Shown here piece after piece: positions 38,641 through 47,600 of a stretch of 64,000 nucleotides of DNA. The translations under genes and the position numbers were made by a program. This DNA comes from a virus: IMG/VR virus record IMGVR_UViG_3300009506_000012, positions 1 to 64,000 of that record; one strand, given 5' to 3'. A model generated the notes under the pieces. That model did no database searches, had not been told where the DNA came from, and saw only the letters and a program-made list of their open reading frames with translations. The number at the start of each line of letters is the position of its first letter. Positions within the stretch are counted from its first letter, which is position 1.

Positions 38641-39336
38641 ATGACAACTAAATTCGCAATCATCGCAGGCCCCAGAACCGGAAGCAGTACGATCCAAGTC
38701 TTTCTTGAAGATCTGGGGGTTTTTGTTTATAGAGAACCATTTAGACCCGAGAAAAATATACATCCATATCCGGATACTCTCAATGAGATTTATTTCAAAA
38801 AGAACGCAGTTGGATTGAAGCATGTTTACACTCATGTCAACATTGAGGAAAATATCCGAATGGTTGAATGGCTTTATCAGAGAGGCATTACTACTGTTCT
38901 TCTGACGCGCAGGAATAAATTTCACCAGGCGGTCAGTCTTTTGATTGCCAAAAAACTGAATATCTGGGCAGTCAAACCTGATGTCATGGCGGCGCTTGAA
39001 TACAGGAATGTTGAAAGTTTTGAAATCTCGATCAGCGAGATTGAAAAGTTTATTGAATATGCTGAAACGATTGAAAGCGCTATTATGGGTATCCATATTC
39101 CCGACTATCAGATTTTTCAGACATTGTATTATGAAGCCTATTTCAATCAGGACTCTGCCAGGGCATTGACCAATGCAAGTCAGCTTGTTCGGGCGCTGGG
39201 TATCACAGCACCGGATTACATCGCTCCAATGATCCAACAGCATTTTGCGCCAGGAAGAAAACAGAACACCGAAGCTATCTATAGATTGATTTCTAATCGT
39301 GCTGAAATTGAAGAACATTTCGGAGCAAAATTATGA
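38641..39336 (+). CDS. Stf0-like sulfotransferase
   Basis: 231 residues. IIAGPRTGSSTIQVFLEDLG (7-26) is the PAPS 5'-phosphosulfate loop and LLTRRNKFHQAVSLLIA (88-104) the 3'-phosphate site with R90/R91 and S99. LHV- and PFRP-type segments are as in bacterial glycolipid sulfotransferases. Transfers sulfate from PAPS to a hydroxyl, normally on a sugar. First of five genes of carbohydrate chemistry between tail tube and tail chaperone genes. Bases here look A+T-richer than the flanking structural genes, consistent with acquisition. Confidence 0.82.
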   Translation: MTTKFAIIAGPRTGSSTIQVFLEDLGVFVYREPFRPEKNIHPYPDTLNEIYFKKNAVGLKHVYTHVNIEENIRMVEWLYQRGITTVLLTRRNKFHQAVSLLIAKKLNIWAVKPDVMAALEYRNVESFEISISEIEKFIEYAETIESAIMGIHIPDYQIFQTLYYEAYFNQDSARALTNASQLVRALGITAPDYIAPMIQQHFAPGRKQNTEAIYRLISNRAEIEEHFGAKL

Positions 39337-39899
39337 CAGACAAGGTTATTGTCGATCTTGGAGGAGAGGGGCATTACCAAAATGGCACCGTAACGGTCAA
39401 CATCAATCCCGAATCAGGTAGCGACATCATATGTGATATCACGGCGCGTGGCCAGGAGCTGCACAGATACTTTCCTTATGGGAGTGTGGACATGTTTACC
39501 TGTATCCATACTCTTGAACATCTTGACCCGGCTGATGTTCCTGAAAGTCTGCTTTACTGGAAATCCATTCTGAAAGATGGAGGCCGGTTATTGGTTATCG
39601 TTCCGGACCTGAAGCAGTTATGGCAGGATGTAATGAATGAAATTGTTTCCGAAGATGTTGCAATCGCAATCACATTTCGTAATAATTTCAATGGAAAATT
39701 TGAATACTGGGACACCCATAAATGGGGCTGGACACGTAAAACTTTGCGCCGGGATATGGCATCCTGTGGTTTCAAAGTCATTGATCCTGAACGACCATTT
39801 TCGAAAGATTACATCTTCGATGATTACAGCTTTAGCTACACCGGTGATGTGCATCATTATGTTATTCCAAATTTGCGAGTGATGGGGTTGAACAAATGA
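39333..39899 (+). CDS. SAM-dependent methyltransferase (Methyltransf_11-like)
   Basis: 188 residues. KVIVDLGGEGHYQNGTVTVN is a modified motif I in which a nucleotide-binding strand leads to VNINPE; CIHTLEHLDPADV and LKDGGRLLVIVPDLK are motifs II-III of the family acting on small molecules and sugars in polysaccharide clusters. Starts in an ATGA overlap with the sulfotransferase gene. Confidence 0.82.
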   Translation: MTDKVIVDLGGEGHYQNGTVTVNINPESGSDIICDITARGQELHRYFPYGSVDMFTCIHTLEHLDPADVPESLLYWKSILKDGGRLLVIVPDLKQLWQDVMNEIVSEDVAIAITFRNNFNGKFEYWDTHKWGWTRKTLRRDMASCGFKVIDPERPFSKDYIFDDYSFSYTGDVHHYVIPNLRVMGLNK

Positions 39900-40663
39900 A
39901 TGAATATCTTGAGAAGTTTCACCTGCAATATTTTCTGGAACACAAAAGAGAGAATCGCTATTGGTGGTTTTTGAGGAATCAGTTTATGCCACCTGTGTAT
40001 ACTACCTTGGATGAACCTGAATTCTTATTGCTGATGGAGTGGTTTCGAGAAACAGACAAGAGAGGTGTTGCCGGGGAATGTTCTGTGCCTCTCATCTCTG
40101 CTTTGCTTGGATTTATCGCCGGGTCCGGGATAGATGCAGTTGTACAGCTGGGTCATGCTTACGGATATTCCAGTCTGCTTATGGGCTGGATGCTTCGCAG
40201 AATGGGGAAAAAACATGCACTATTTTCAATCGATATCAATCCGGATGCAACTGCTTTTGCCCAACACTATATTGACAAGGCTGACCTCAATGAAGTTGTT
40301 GCGCTCCGTGTTGGCAATAGTGCTGACCCAAAGATGGTAGATCGTGCCAGGCAGTATTTTGGAAAAGAACCACAAATGATCTTCATTGACAGCAGTCATC
40401 AATACAAACATACACTGAATGAATTACGGCTTTATTACAATGCGCTTCCCAAGAATGGGATTATCTTTCTGCATGATATCTCTCGTTTTGCAACCAGGTT
40501 TGATAAAACAGGAAAGGGGGGAGTCATGAAGGCGGTCTGCGAGTTTGTTGAAACCAATCTTACTGAATCCGGTCTGTTCAATCGGCATATCGAAGGTAGC
40601 GACAGGGACGCGCCTTTGATTTTGTTGGATGGGTGTGGTCTGGGAGTGATACAGAAGTTATGA
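39896..40663 (+). CDS. SAM-dependent methyltransferase (Methyltransf_24-like)
   Basis: 255 residues. VVQLGHAYGYSSLLMGWML (motif I in the V-x-L-G-x-x-x-G-x-S form), ALFSIDINPDA, then MIFIDSSHQYKHTLNELRLY and GIIFLHDIS, the pattern of class I O-methyltransferases with a D-S-H-Y site. Such enzymes methylate sugar hydroxyls in surface glycans. ATGA overlaps join it to both neighbours. Confidence 0.85.
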   Translation: MNEYLEKFHLQYFLEHKRENRYWWFLRNQFMPPVYTTLDEPEFLLLMEWFRETDKRGVAGECSVPLISALLGFIAGSGIDAVVQLGHAYGYSSLLMGWMLRRMGKKHALFSIDINPDATAFAQHYIDKADLNEVVALRVGNSADPKMVDRARQYFGKEPQMIFIDSSHQYKHTLNELRLYYNALPKNGIIFLHDISRFATRFDKTGKGGVMKAVCEFVETNLTESGLFNRHIEGSDRDAPLILLDGCGLGVIQKL

Positions 40664-42813
40664 ACAGTTTCGATTGTTTTGATACTCTGATTGGTCGAAC
40701 TTGCGTTGATCCTGTCAATATTTTCGAAATGGTTGGAAACGAGATTAGGGATCCGGATTTTGTCAAAAAACGGATTGCCGCAGAAAGATTCTTTCAGCGC
40801 AAAAAGGCTCCTTATACACTTGATACTATTTATAAACAGCTTGGCCAACCAGAGCTGGCTGAAATTGAATTCGGCTTCGAGCTTAAGAGTACATTCAAAA
40901 TAAAACGCTATGCAAAAATGCTTCGGGAAGATGACATTATTATTAGTGACATGTACCTGACTGAAGATCAGGTACGCTTACTTCTCGAGAAAGCCGGCAT
41001 TCATTTCGGCGGGAAGATATTTGTTAGCAATTATGGAAAGTTTTCTGGAAACATTTGGAGAACGGTCAAAGAGCAGAGTCACAAGATCGAATTTCACCAT
41101 GGGGATAATTCTTTCACAGACTTTGAAAGTCCAAGAAAACACGGTATTCGTGCAATCAGGGTCACTGACACAAAACTGAACAAGATCGAAAAGCTGTATG
41201 CCGATACGCTTCCGGAACTGGGTGCCTGGGTGCGCAACAATCGGCTTCGGTATATCGTGGACGAGCGCAAAGAATTCTTGACGTTTATGCAAAATCAGTA
41301 CAACATGCCGCTGTTGTGGAGTATCTGTCAGGAACTTGATCACTATCACAATGTGTATGATTTATTATTTATGTCCAGAGATACCCAGCTTCTGCACCGC
41401 ATGTACACGACCCTGGTTCCGGACGCGAGAGCTGAATATATCTATATCAGCCGAGATACTTTGCGAGGTGACAGTCAGTCTTATTTCGAATATTTGAATT
41501 CGAAGTTAACAAACAGATCTATACTGGTTGACATGGCATCCTCTTGTGGATCTTTGAAAGAATCTCTACCTCATCTTCAGGTAAAAGAGCCCAATGTGTT
41601 TACAGCTGTTTTTTTACCTGTGCCGTTCAAGGTCGATCTTGGCCCAATCCATTGTTTTGCGATGACAACCAATACCCAGATACAAATCAACAATACCTAT
41701 TTGGAGATGTTGAATTATGCAGACCATCTTCATGTGGCTGATGTTGTTGACGGAAAACCTGTATTCGATCTTCCTGGTGAATATGACATGGAAAAGGTCA
41801 AAGCTTACCATCGTGCTTTCAACCTGATGCTTGAAAATATTCCCAACCGTATAGTTGATGCAAAACCAGTATTCTTCCATGCACTAGCTGAAATCCAGAA
41901 GAACAAAGACAGAATCGGCAAAGAGTTTCCGAATCATGTTCCTATCGAAATCAAGCATAAAAAAACCATAAAGCAGGAACGCGCCAAAGACAATGTGATT
42001 GTGATCGGAGCTATCGCTAATTATTCCTGGACAAACATAGAACCATGGTGGAAATCTTTGAAGGCAACCGGTTTCGATGGGGATATACATATGCTGTGCT
42101 ACAACATTGGAGGCCAGTCAATTCGGTACATGGAACGTAGAGGCATTCAAACACATGTCAGAAAGTTGACCGGGAAACAGATTGTGATTGATCGCTTTCG
42201 TGACCTGGCTACGCTTCTGGATGATATCGATCCGGATACCTGGATTGTTTTTCCGGATGTTGGGGATATCGTATTTCAGTACAACCCGAGACACTACCTC
42301 GAATCTGTATCAAAAGATATTGTGGTGACGCATGAAGGTGTTCTTTTCAGCGGAAACAAGTGGATGCTGAATAACCTCTATGAGAGCTTTCCAAAATACG
42401 CTGAAGGTCTGAAGGATAAGTTCTTCTTCAATGCTGGCTCCATAGCTGCTAAAGCTGGAATACTTTCGCAAATGTCAGAACACATCTACAAACTATGCTT
42501 GGAAAATCAGAACGCCACCAGTCACGACCAGACCGCCATGAACATCCTGCTTCACAATAACCCTGTTTATCGAAAGAAAACATTATTTTTGAGTCCCAAT
42601 GATCCATGGTGTTTTTGCGGAGCTTCAAGTATATTTGCACGACCCGAAGATGCCAAGAATTATTTGAGCGATCCGGTTACAGTTCAGAACGGAATTTGCT
42701 ATTCGCGCCCTAATGTAAAGACCTGCATGTTTCATCACTACACACGAAACAAAAATATTGCCAGGCAGGTGATAACCCAGGTCAATCGCAGATTTGTAAA
42801 TTCAAGACGGTAA
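40660..42813 (+). CDS. HAD hydrolase-glycosyltransferase fusion
   Basis: 717 residues from ATG at 40660 (ATGA overlap). N-terminal HAD domain of the polysaccharide-cluster type (COG5610-like): SFDCFDTLIGR (nucleophile D5), DDIIISDMYLTEDQVRLLLE, then a second region with DLLFMSRDTQLLHRMYTTLV and YIYISRDT. From about 448 a glycosyltransferase-like domain begins (VIVIGAIANYSWTNIEPWWK) with WIVFPDVGDIVFQ (DxxD at about 528-531) and SHDQTAMNILLH near 625. Predicted to work on a nucleotide- or phosphate-linked sugar. Confidence 0.78.
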   Translation: MNSFDCFDTLIGRTCVDPVNIFEMVGNEIRDPDFVKKRIAAERFFQRKKAPYTLDTIYKQLGQPELAEIEFGFELKSTFKIKRYAKMLREDDIIISDMYLTEDQVRLLLEKAGIHFGGKIFVSNYGKFSGNIWRTVKEQSHKIEFHHGDNSFTDFESPRKHGIRAIRVTDTKLNKIEKLYADTLPELGAWVRNNRLRYIVDERKEFLTFMQNQYNMPLLWSICQELDHYHNVYDLLFMSRDTQLLHRMYTTLVPDARAEYIYISRDTLRGDSQSYFEYLNSKLTNRSILVDMASSCGSLKESLPHLQVKEPNVFTAVFLPVPFKVDLGPIHCFAMTTNTQIQINNTYLEMLNYADHLHVADVVDGKPVFDLPGEYDMEKVKAYHRAFNLMLENIPNRIVDAKPVFFHALAEIQKNKDRIGKEFPNHVPIEIKHKKTIKQERAKDNVIVIGAIANYSWTNIEPWWKSLKATGFDGDIHMLCYNIGGQSIRYMERRGIQTHVRKLTGKQIVIDRFRDLATLLDDIDPDTWIVFPDVGDIVFQYNPRHYLESVSKDIVVTHEGVLFSGNKWMLNNLYESFPKYAEGLKDKFFFNAGSIAAKAGILSQMSEHIYKLCLENQNATSHDQTAMNILLHNNPVYRKKTLFLSPNDPWCFCGASSIFARPEDAKNYLSDPVTVQNGICYSRPNVKTCMFHHYTRNKNIARQVITQVNRRFVNSRR

Positions 42814-42814
42814 T

Positions 42815-42831
42815 GCTCCACATTGTGGAGC
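42815..42831. repeat. Dispersed palindrome, copy 6 (GCTCCAC-ATT-GTGGAGC)
   Basis: Same 17-bp sequence as copy 4, but in the rightward late region, directly upstream of the start at 42840; its right arm supplies the GGAG ribosome site. Confidence 0.85.
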
Positions 42832-42839
42832 TGATTAGC

Positions 42840-43907
42840 ATGAGCGCCTACAATCCTCCAAGACTTGTTTCCAAAGCATACGATAGACCTGTTGACATAC
42901 TGGCTACCAGGCCGCATTTTGTTGACCATATCGCTCCTGTATGGAGGCACCTAGAAAATCGAGGTGGCTTTTATGTTCCTGAAGTATTGTTAGATTATGC
43001 TAAAACCAAAGTACCTGAAGCCGTAGGGGTAAAGCCAGTTGGCAGAAGCGATAAGCTGAATATCAGGCCTCCCGAAAAAAATGTGTACTTTACCTGCGCT
43101 TATGGGGATTTAGAGAAAGGCATGATTACTGACCTGAAACGGGTTTTTATCTTTATGGAACACGGAGTCGGGTTAGTGTTTCCGGGAAATCCTCACTATG
43201 CCGGGAGTGTTGGCCTTCGAAGGCGTGTTCATTTCTTTCTTGCGCCAAATCAGAATATTCATGATAAGACCTGGACCACTTTTCCAGAAGCACCGCAAGC
43301 TATTGTTGGCACCCCAAAGATGGATAATGTTCCAACAGATATGCCGATCAACCGGGATGACCCGTTGATTATTATCTCATTTCACTGGGATGGAAGGAAG
43401 GTGGCCAGGGAAGCGGCGAACGCATATCCACATTTCAGAGAGATTCTTCCGGAAATTGCAAAACGATATCACTTGGCCGGCCATGCTCATCCACGTATCG
43501 CAAACTACTTCGAAAGAGTGTATAATGAATTAGGCATTGAGTTCATTCGTGATTTTGATGAAGTCATGCGCAGAGGGGACCTTTATCTAAATGATGCCAG
43601 TTCAACAGCATATGAATTCGGCGTCACTGGGAAACCAGTCATCTTACTTAACTCGCCCGGTTACCGGCGTAACATAAATTTTGGAATCCGATTTTGGCAA
43701 TACACAGATTGGGCTATTCAGGTTGATGAACCTGGCCAGCTCATTTCTGCTATAGAACAAACACTACATAAACCCTCACATGAACAGAAACAGAAACAGA
43801 TGGTAGCAGACCTCTACCCGTACCATGGGCAGAGTGCAAAGCGTGCTGCTGATCAAATAAACAGATTTCTGAACATGCGAGGAACCAATGCCATACAAGA
43901 TACCTGA
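42840..43907 (+). CDS. CDP-glycerol glycerophosphotransferase-like glycosyltransferase
   Basis: 355 residues from ATG at 42840, with GGAG of the palindrome 9 nt upstream; ATG at 42813 (TAATG overlap) is an alternative. GT-B layout of TagB/TagF-type enzymes: FIFMEHGVG, an ISFHWDGRK linker, GHAHPRI, and near residue 248 YLNDASSTAYEFGVTGKPVI, the nucleotide-binding DxSS-E-KP motif. Expected to move a polyol-phosphate or sugar onto an acceptor. It ends the cassette and overlaps the tail chaperone gene by 20 nt, so it is in the late message. Confidence 0.78.
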   Translation: MSAYNPPRLVSKAYDRPVDILATRPHFVDHIAPVWRHLENRGGFYVPEVLLDYAKTKVPEAVGVKPVGRSDKLNIRPPEKNVYFTCAYGDLEKGMITDLKRVFIFMEHGVGLVFPGNPHYAGSVGLRRRVHFFLAPNQNIHDKTWTTFPEAPQAIVGTPKMDNVPTDMPINRDDPLIIISFHWDGRKVAREAANAYPHFREILPEIAKRYHLAGHAHPRIANYFERVYNELGIEFIRDFDEVMRRGDLYLNDASSTAYEFGVTGKPVILLNSPGYRRNINFGIRFWQYTDWAIQVDEPGQLISAIEQTLHKPSHEQKQKQMVADLYPYHGQSAKRAADQINRFLNMRGTNAIQDT

Positions 43908-44388
43908 TGTTGTTGAAACCGAATTCAGACTCGAGGAATTAGATTCCAGAGAGAATATTCCTGATGAAGAAGCCACAATGATTATGGTCAAGACTGCTTC
44001 AGTGGCTGAAAATTCAAAACGATCCCAACTGTTTTCAAAATACGTGCAGGAAATTCCAAAAGATGATGCAGAACCAGAACGCATTATTTATAACTTCCCA
44101 CTGTATACGCTTATGCAGAAGGAAACCTTTCTGACCCTGGTAGGGTGCAATATCCAATTCCCAACTGGAAAGAGTGATAATGAAGGTAATCCGGAGCTGA
44201 AGCCTTTGTTTAGATTCCGTAAGACTCCCCGTGGAAACGAACTGAATATGAGTGAATTGGAATTCAATAAAGCCTGGGGGATGCTTGACGATGATGTTGC
44301 CGCCGAGATCCATTCCAAAGTTTTAGAAGTCAATCCACACTGGATATTCCAGAATGTCGGAGGTAACACGGACCTGGGGGAAGGCTAG
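43888..44388 (+). CDS. Tail assembly chaperone (gpG-like)
   Basis: 166 residues, acidic, just before the tape measure gene as in lambda-type phages. CGAGGAACCA precedes the ATG. Ends ...TDLGEG then TAG, with a G-rich slip site at 44376-44382. The tail-assembly role is from position and layout, not from similarity. Confidence 0.8.
   Translation: MPYKIPDVVETEFRLEELDSRENIPDEEATMIMVKTASVAENSKRSQLFSKYVQEIPKDDAEPERIIYNFPLYTLMQKETFLTLVGCNIQFPTGKSDNEGNPELKPLFRFRKTPRGNELNMSELEFNKAWGMLDDDVAAEIHSKVLEVNPHWIFQNVGGNTDLGEG
44376..44382 (+). other. -1 ribosomal frameshift site GGGGGAA
   Basis: Zero frame reads CTG GGG GAA GGC TAG. Slipping one base back on G-GGG-GAA places ribosomes in the frame open to 44672. 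The P-site tRNA can re-pair perfectly. The site is one codon before the stop, as in the conserved G/G-T arrangement of long-tailed phages. Confidence 0.7.
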
Positions 44389-44672
44389 TATCCGCAGAGC
44401 TACAAGGTCTAAAGGCTGCTTTGTGGGATTACTTTGGCCAAGCAAATGAACGAGCAGAAGGTATAAAGGTAACAGAAGAAGAACGTGTAGACAAACCAAA
44501 AGCACTGACCAGATACGAACAAATACAAGAACTGCACATTCCATATGTTGATGGTGGCCTTATGGATCAACCTTACTTATGGATGCAGCAGCATGGCGTC
44601 ATCAAAAGTTTCCTCGTTGAATGGAACGCCACGCAAAAAGCATTAGCACAACTTTCAGCGCAAGGACAGTGA
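44379..44672 (+). CDS. Frameshift extension of tail chaperone (gpGT-like)
   Basis: About 97 codons reached by the -1 shift, beginning GRLVSAELQGLKAALWDYFG and running through QELHIPYVDGGLMDQPYLWM to LSAQGQ. It has no ATG near its start (the first start-like codon is TTG at 44421 without a good ribosome site), which supports expression as a fusion. The T domain in this family contacts the tape measure. Confidence 0.75.
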   Translation, partial: GRLVSAELQGLKAALWDYFGQANERAEGIKVTEEERVDKPKALTRYEQIQELHIPYVDGGLMDQPYLWMQQHGVIKSFLVEWNATQKALAQLSAQGQ

Positions 44673-44673
44673 T

Positions 44674-47600
44674 ATGCCCTACACGGTTCCAAATCCTACA
44701 ACCGATCAATTCAGGACTTATCTTGAAAACCTTCTGAAAACATTTGATAAAACCTATCAGGTTCAATATGTGCCTCCACAGAAGGATGCCGGCAATAGCG
44801 ATATTGAAGGAACGGATTTTTTCAACATCACAAAAAAATCCTCCAACAATGCTGGTGTTCTCAAGACTAACCTCAAGATAAACTTGGGACATGAGTCTCG
44901 TTTTAGAACGACCTACGGTGGACAGACTCCCCAGCAATTTGAACGTGCCCCGGAAATCCTAACGGGTTCCGGGCAAAGTGCTTATACCGTTGGTGGCTCC
45001 TGGGCTTCAGTGGCCACGGTTGTCGATCAGCCTGGCGGGAAATCTGATATTGATATCAGGCATGATTTGCGCTCTCCAATAGAAAGCCTGGCCACTTTGA
45101 TCAGCACTGGTTTTTCAGATGTCGAAAAAGAAAACCGGTTCAATCCCGGAGCTGTTACGGGTGATGTAACCAGCAAGATTATGAATCTGCTATCCACAGG
45201 TTCCAGTGAACACAGTGATTTTGCGGTCCCTGCCGGCGCTTTGATGACAACAACTGGAATTGATGTAGATGCTGTTCGCAGAAAAGCCGCTCAAGCCATT
45301 CAGCTCGTAAATAGCTACGACCCTACTGGCACCGCAGAGGTAGGGCAGTTTGCACAACGAGAGGCGATAGCCAAGGCGCGTGAAAACATGATGCGTCTTA
45401 GCATTCCTGTACCTGGCCGGGGAGGAAAGCCAATTGATTCCTTTTTCAAAGAAGCTGGGTATGCTCCCGATCGCGCACAGGCTGACCGCCTTGTCGCATT
45501 ATCACAGGCTTCTCGGGTTGTCCGTGATGCTCTTGGTCAGCCAACAGATACTGAAATCTATCTGCCTTCTCCGAAGATAGCCAAACACATGACTATTTTG
45601 AGTTCTGGTCGTCAACAAGCATCTTTACTTGGTGAAGATTATCAACCTATTGCGCCAAAGATGATCACAGGACGTGTACCAACATCCGGATACAGAATGA
45701 CAACCGCTGATGTTGGAGGCAGAATTCCTGAAAAGTCTCTAGTGCTTGGAACAATGTTTTCGCCTCAATATCCTATTCCGGGTGCAGGAATGTATTTTCC
45801 GGAAACTGTAGATGCCAATGTGAAATCAGGTGGCTACAAGGCTACTCAAAGTTTTGGAGTAACTCGGAATGTCAAGGATCTTCTTACCGATAAAACCCAG
45901 CTTAATTTACAGCAACAAACCGGAAATGTAATCCCATCTTCTCTGAATTATGACGTTTTCTCAATGCGTACTAAAGAGATGAAAAAGTCTGATCCGGATA
46001 TTATGTTACAGCAACGAGCAGGCACACATTCTTTTGCCGTTGGAAATCAGCAATTGCGTATTCCCAGATATTACACGGCTGAAGGAATCGGAGCCAGCTA
46101 CGATAAGCAGATGCTTCGCAAGAAACAACTTCAAGAGGTGACCCCGGCAGAGATTGAAGCACTTTCAAAACGCCTGGGCGTGAATGTTGTTCCAGACGCA
46201 ACCATTGAAGAAGTCCTCTTAGAGATGGAAGGCCAAAAACTAGTTGGTGGCAAGTTTGCCATTGAGGGTGTCAAATCAGATATCACCCCTTATACCGGCA
46301 CTCCAACTTTTTCAGCTGGTGGCAAGGAAAGAGCCATCAGCGCAGTAACCTGGGAATCCAAGCAAATGCTGGAAACCTTTACAGGTAGCCTTGGGGCTAT
46401 TTCTCCTACAGCCCAATATGGAATCCTGAATGAATATCAAAAATCGCTTACGGCTTCAGGGGATACGGATATGGCCGCGAACGTTCGTGCCGTCATCAAA
46501 CAGCAAAAGGCATTGAGGAGAGAGGATCCTACAGCCAGGCTTGATCTTCAAGCAGCTGCAAATCAAATAGCAGGAACTGCAACGGATGCACCTGTACATG
46601 GATTGTCCAGAGATATCTTTCAGCGTGTATTTCTGGGAGGCTCTAAGGTACAAGATTTTGCAGGTATGAATGAGGCAGACCTATCTGCGTTTGCCCAATC
46701 TGATCTGAATGTTCGCAATCTGAAAAAATTCGGTATGGGATGGGTATCTCCCGAAATGAGCAATCCCATAACAACCATGTGGGACAGAAGCCAGGTCGAG
46801 GCTTTGTTCACTGGATACCGTCAGGGAAGTAATGTACCTGAAGCTGAATTACGTGCGCGGTTTGGGCGTCAATATGGTTTTGATTTTTCAAATGCAAAAG
46901 GTGACCAGATTGCACAGACGTTCAGGCCTAGTGGGTTTTACATGCCAGCGATTGCCGGTCCATCTGTGGAGTTTTCCGGAGGCGGCACACTTGGTTCCGA
47001 AGAAACGCAAATCCTTTCAGCGATTGCACCAGGCTTTGCAAACCGTCTGGGCGCTAATGCAGAAGGACTGACCCGGCGTGATCCTGTGCGTTGGGCTCAA
47101 CGTCAGATCGCACATATCGCCGCTACTGAAATGGATCGGGGCGAGGGTAAGTACACCAAGATTGATAATGCGCTTCAGATTGGCACAGAACAGGCGACCA
47201 AAATGTGGGCAGATCCGGAGTTTCGTGCCTTGCTTGGAGATGAGGCCGGTGATTTAGCTGGAATGAAACGCTTTGAAGAAAAGCTGAAAAGTTTCTTTCC
47301 GGGCTCAGAGGATTTGAACCGCAGGCCTATTACCTTTGAAGCTGCCCCAGGTCGTTACCTTCCATCAACCAGGGCAATTTCTGCTTTAGCTACTGAAAGT
47401 TCGGCAACTATGCGAGGCGGCATAAGAACAGGTGAGGATGTTACACGTTCTTGGAATATGTTCCAGAGCGCTTTTTCCCAGGCTGTCACTTCGCAGATCA
47501 ACGAGGACCCGACTGGTTTGCTTGAGGGTACCCAGAATCTAACATCGCATTTTATGAGACAGTTTGGCCTCCCTGAAGGCGGCAAGCGTGATGTTATCAA

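Noticed and set aside
38617-39318. Leftward frame of 233 codons opposite the sulfotransferase gene
   Set aside because: The plus-strand gene has clear PAPS-binding motifs and ATGA coupling.
40660-42813. Cassette as host lysogeny genes or a defence island
   Set aside because: No integrase, toxin or nuclease signs; exact overlaps place the genes in the late operon.
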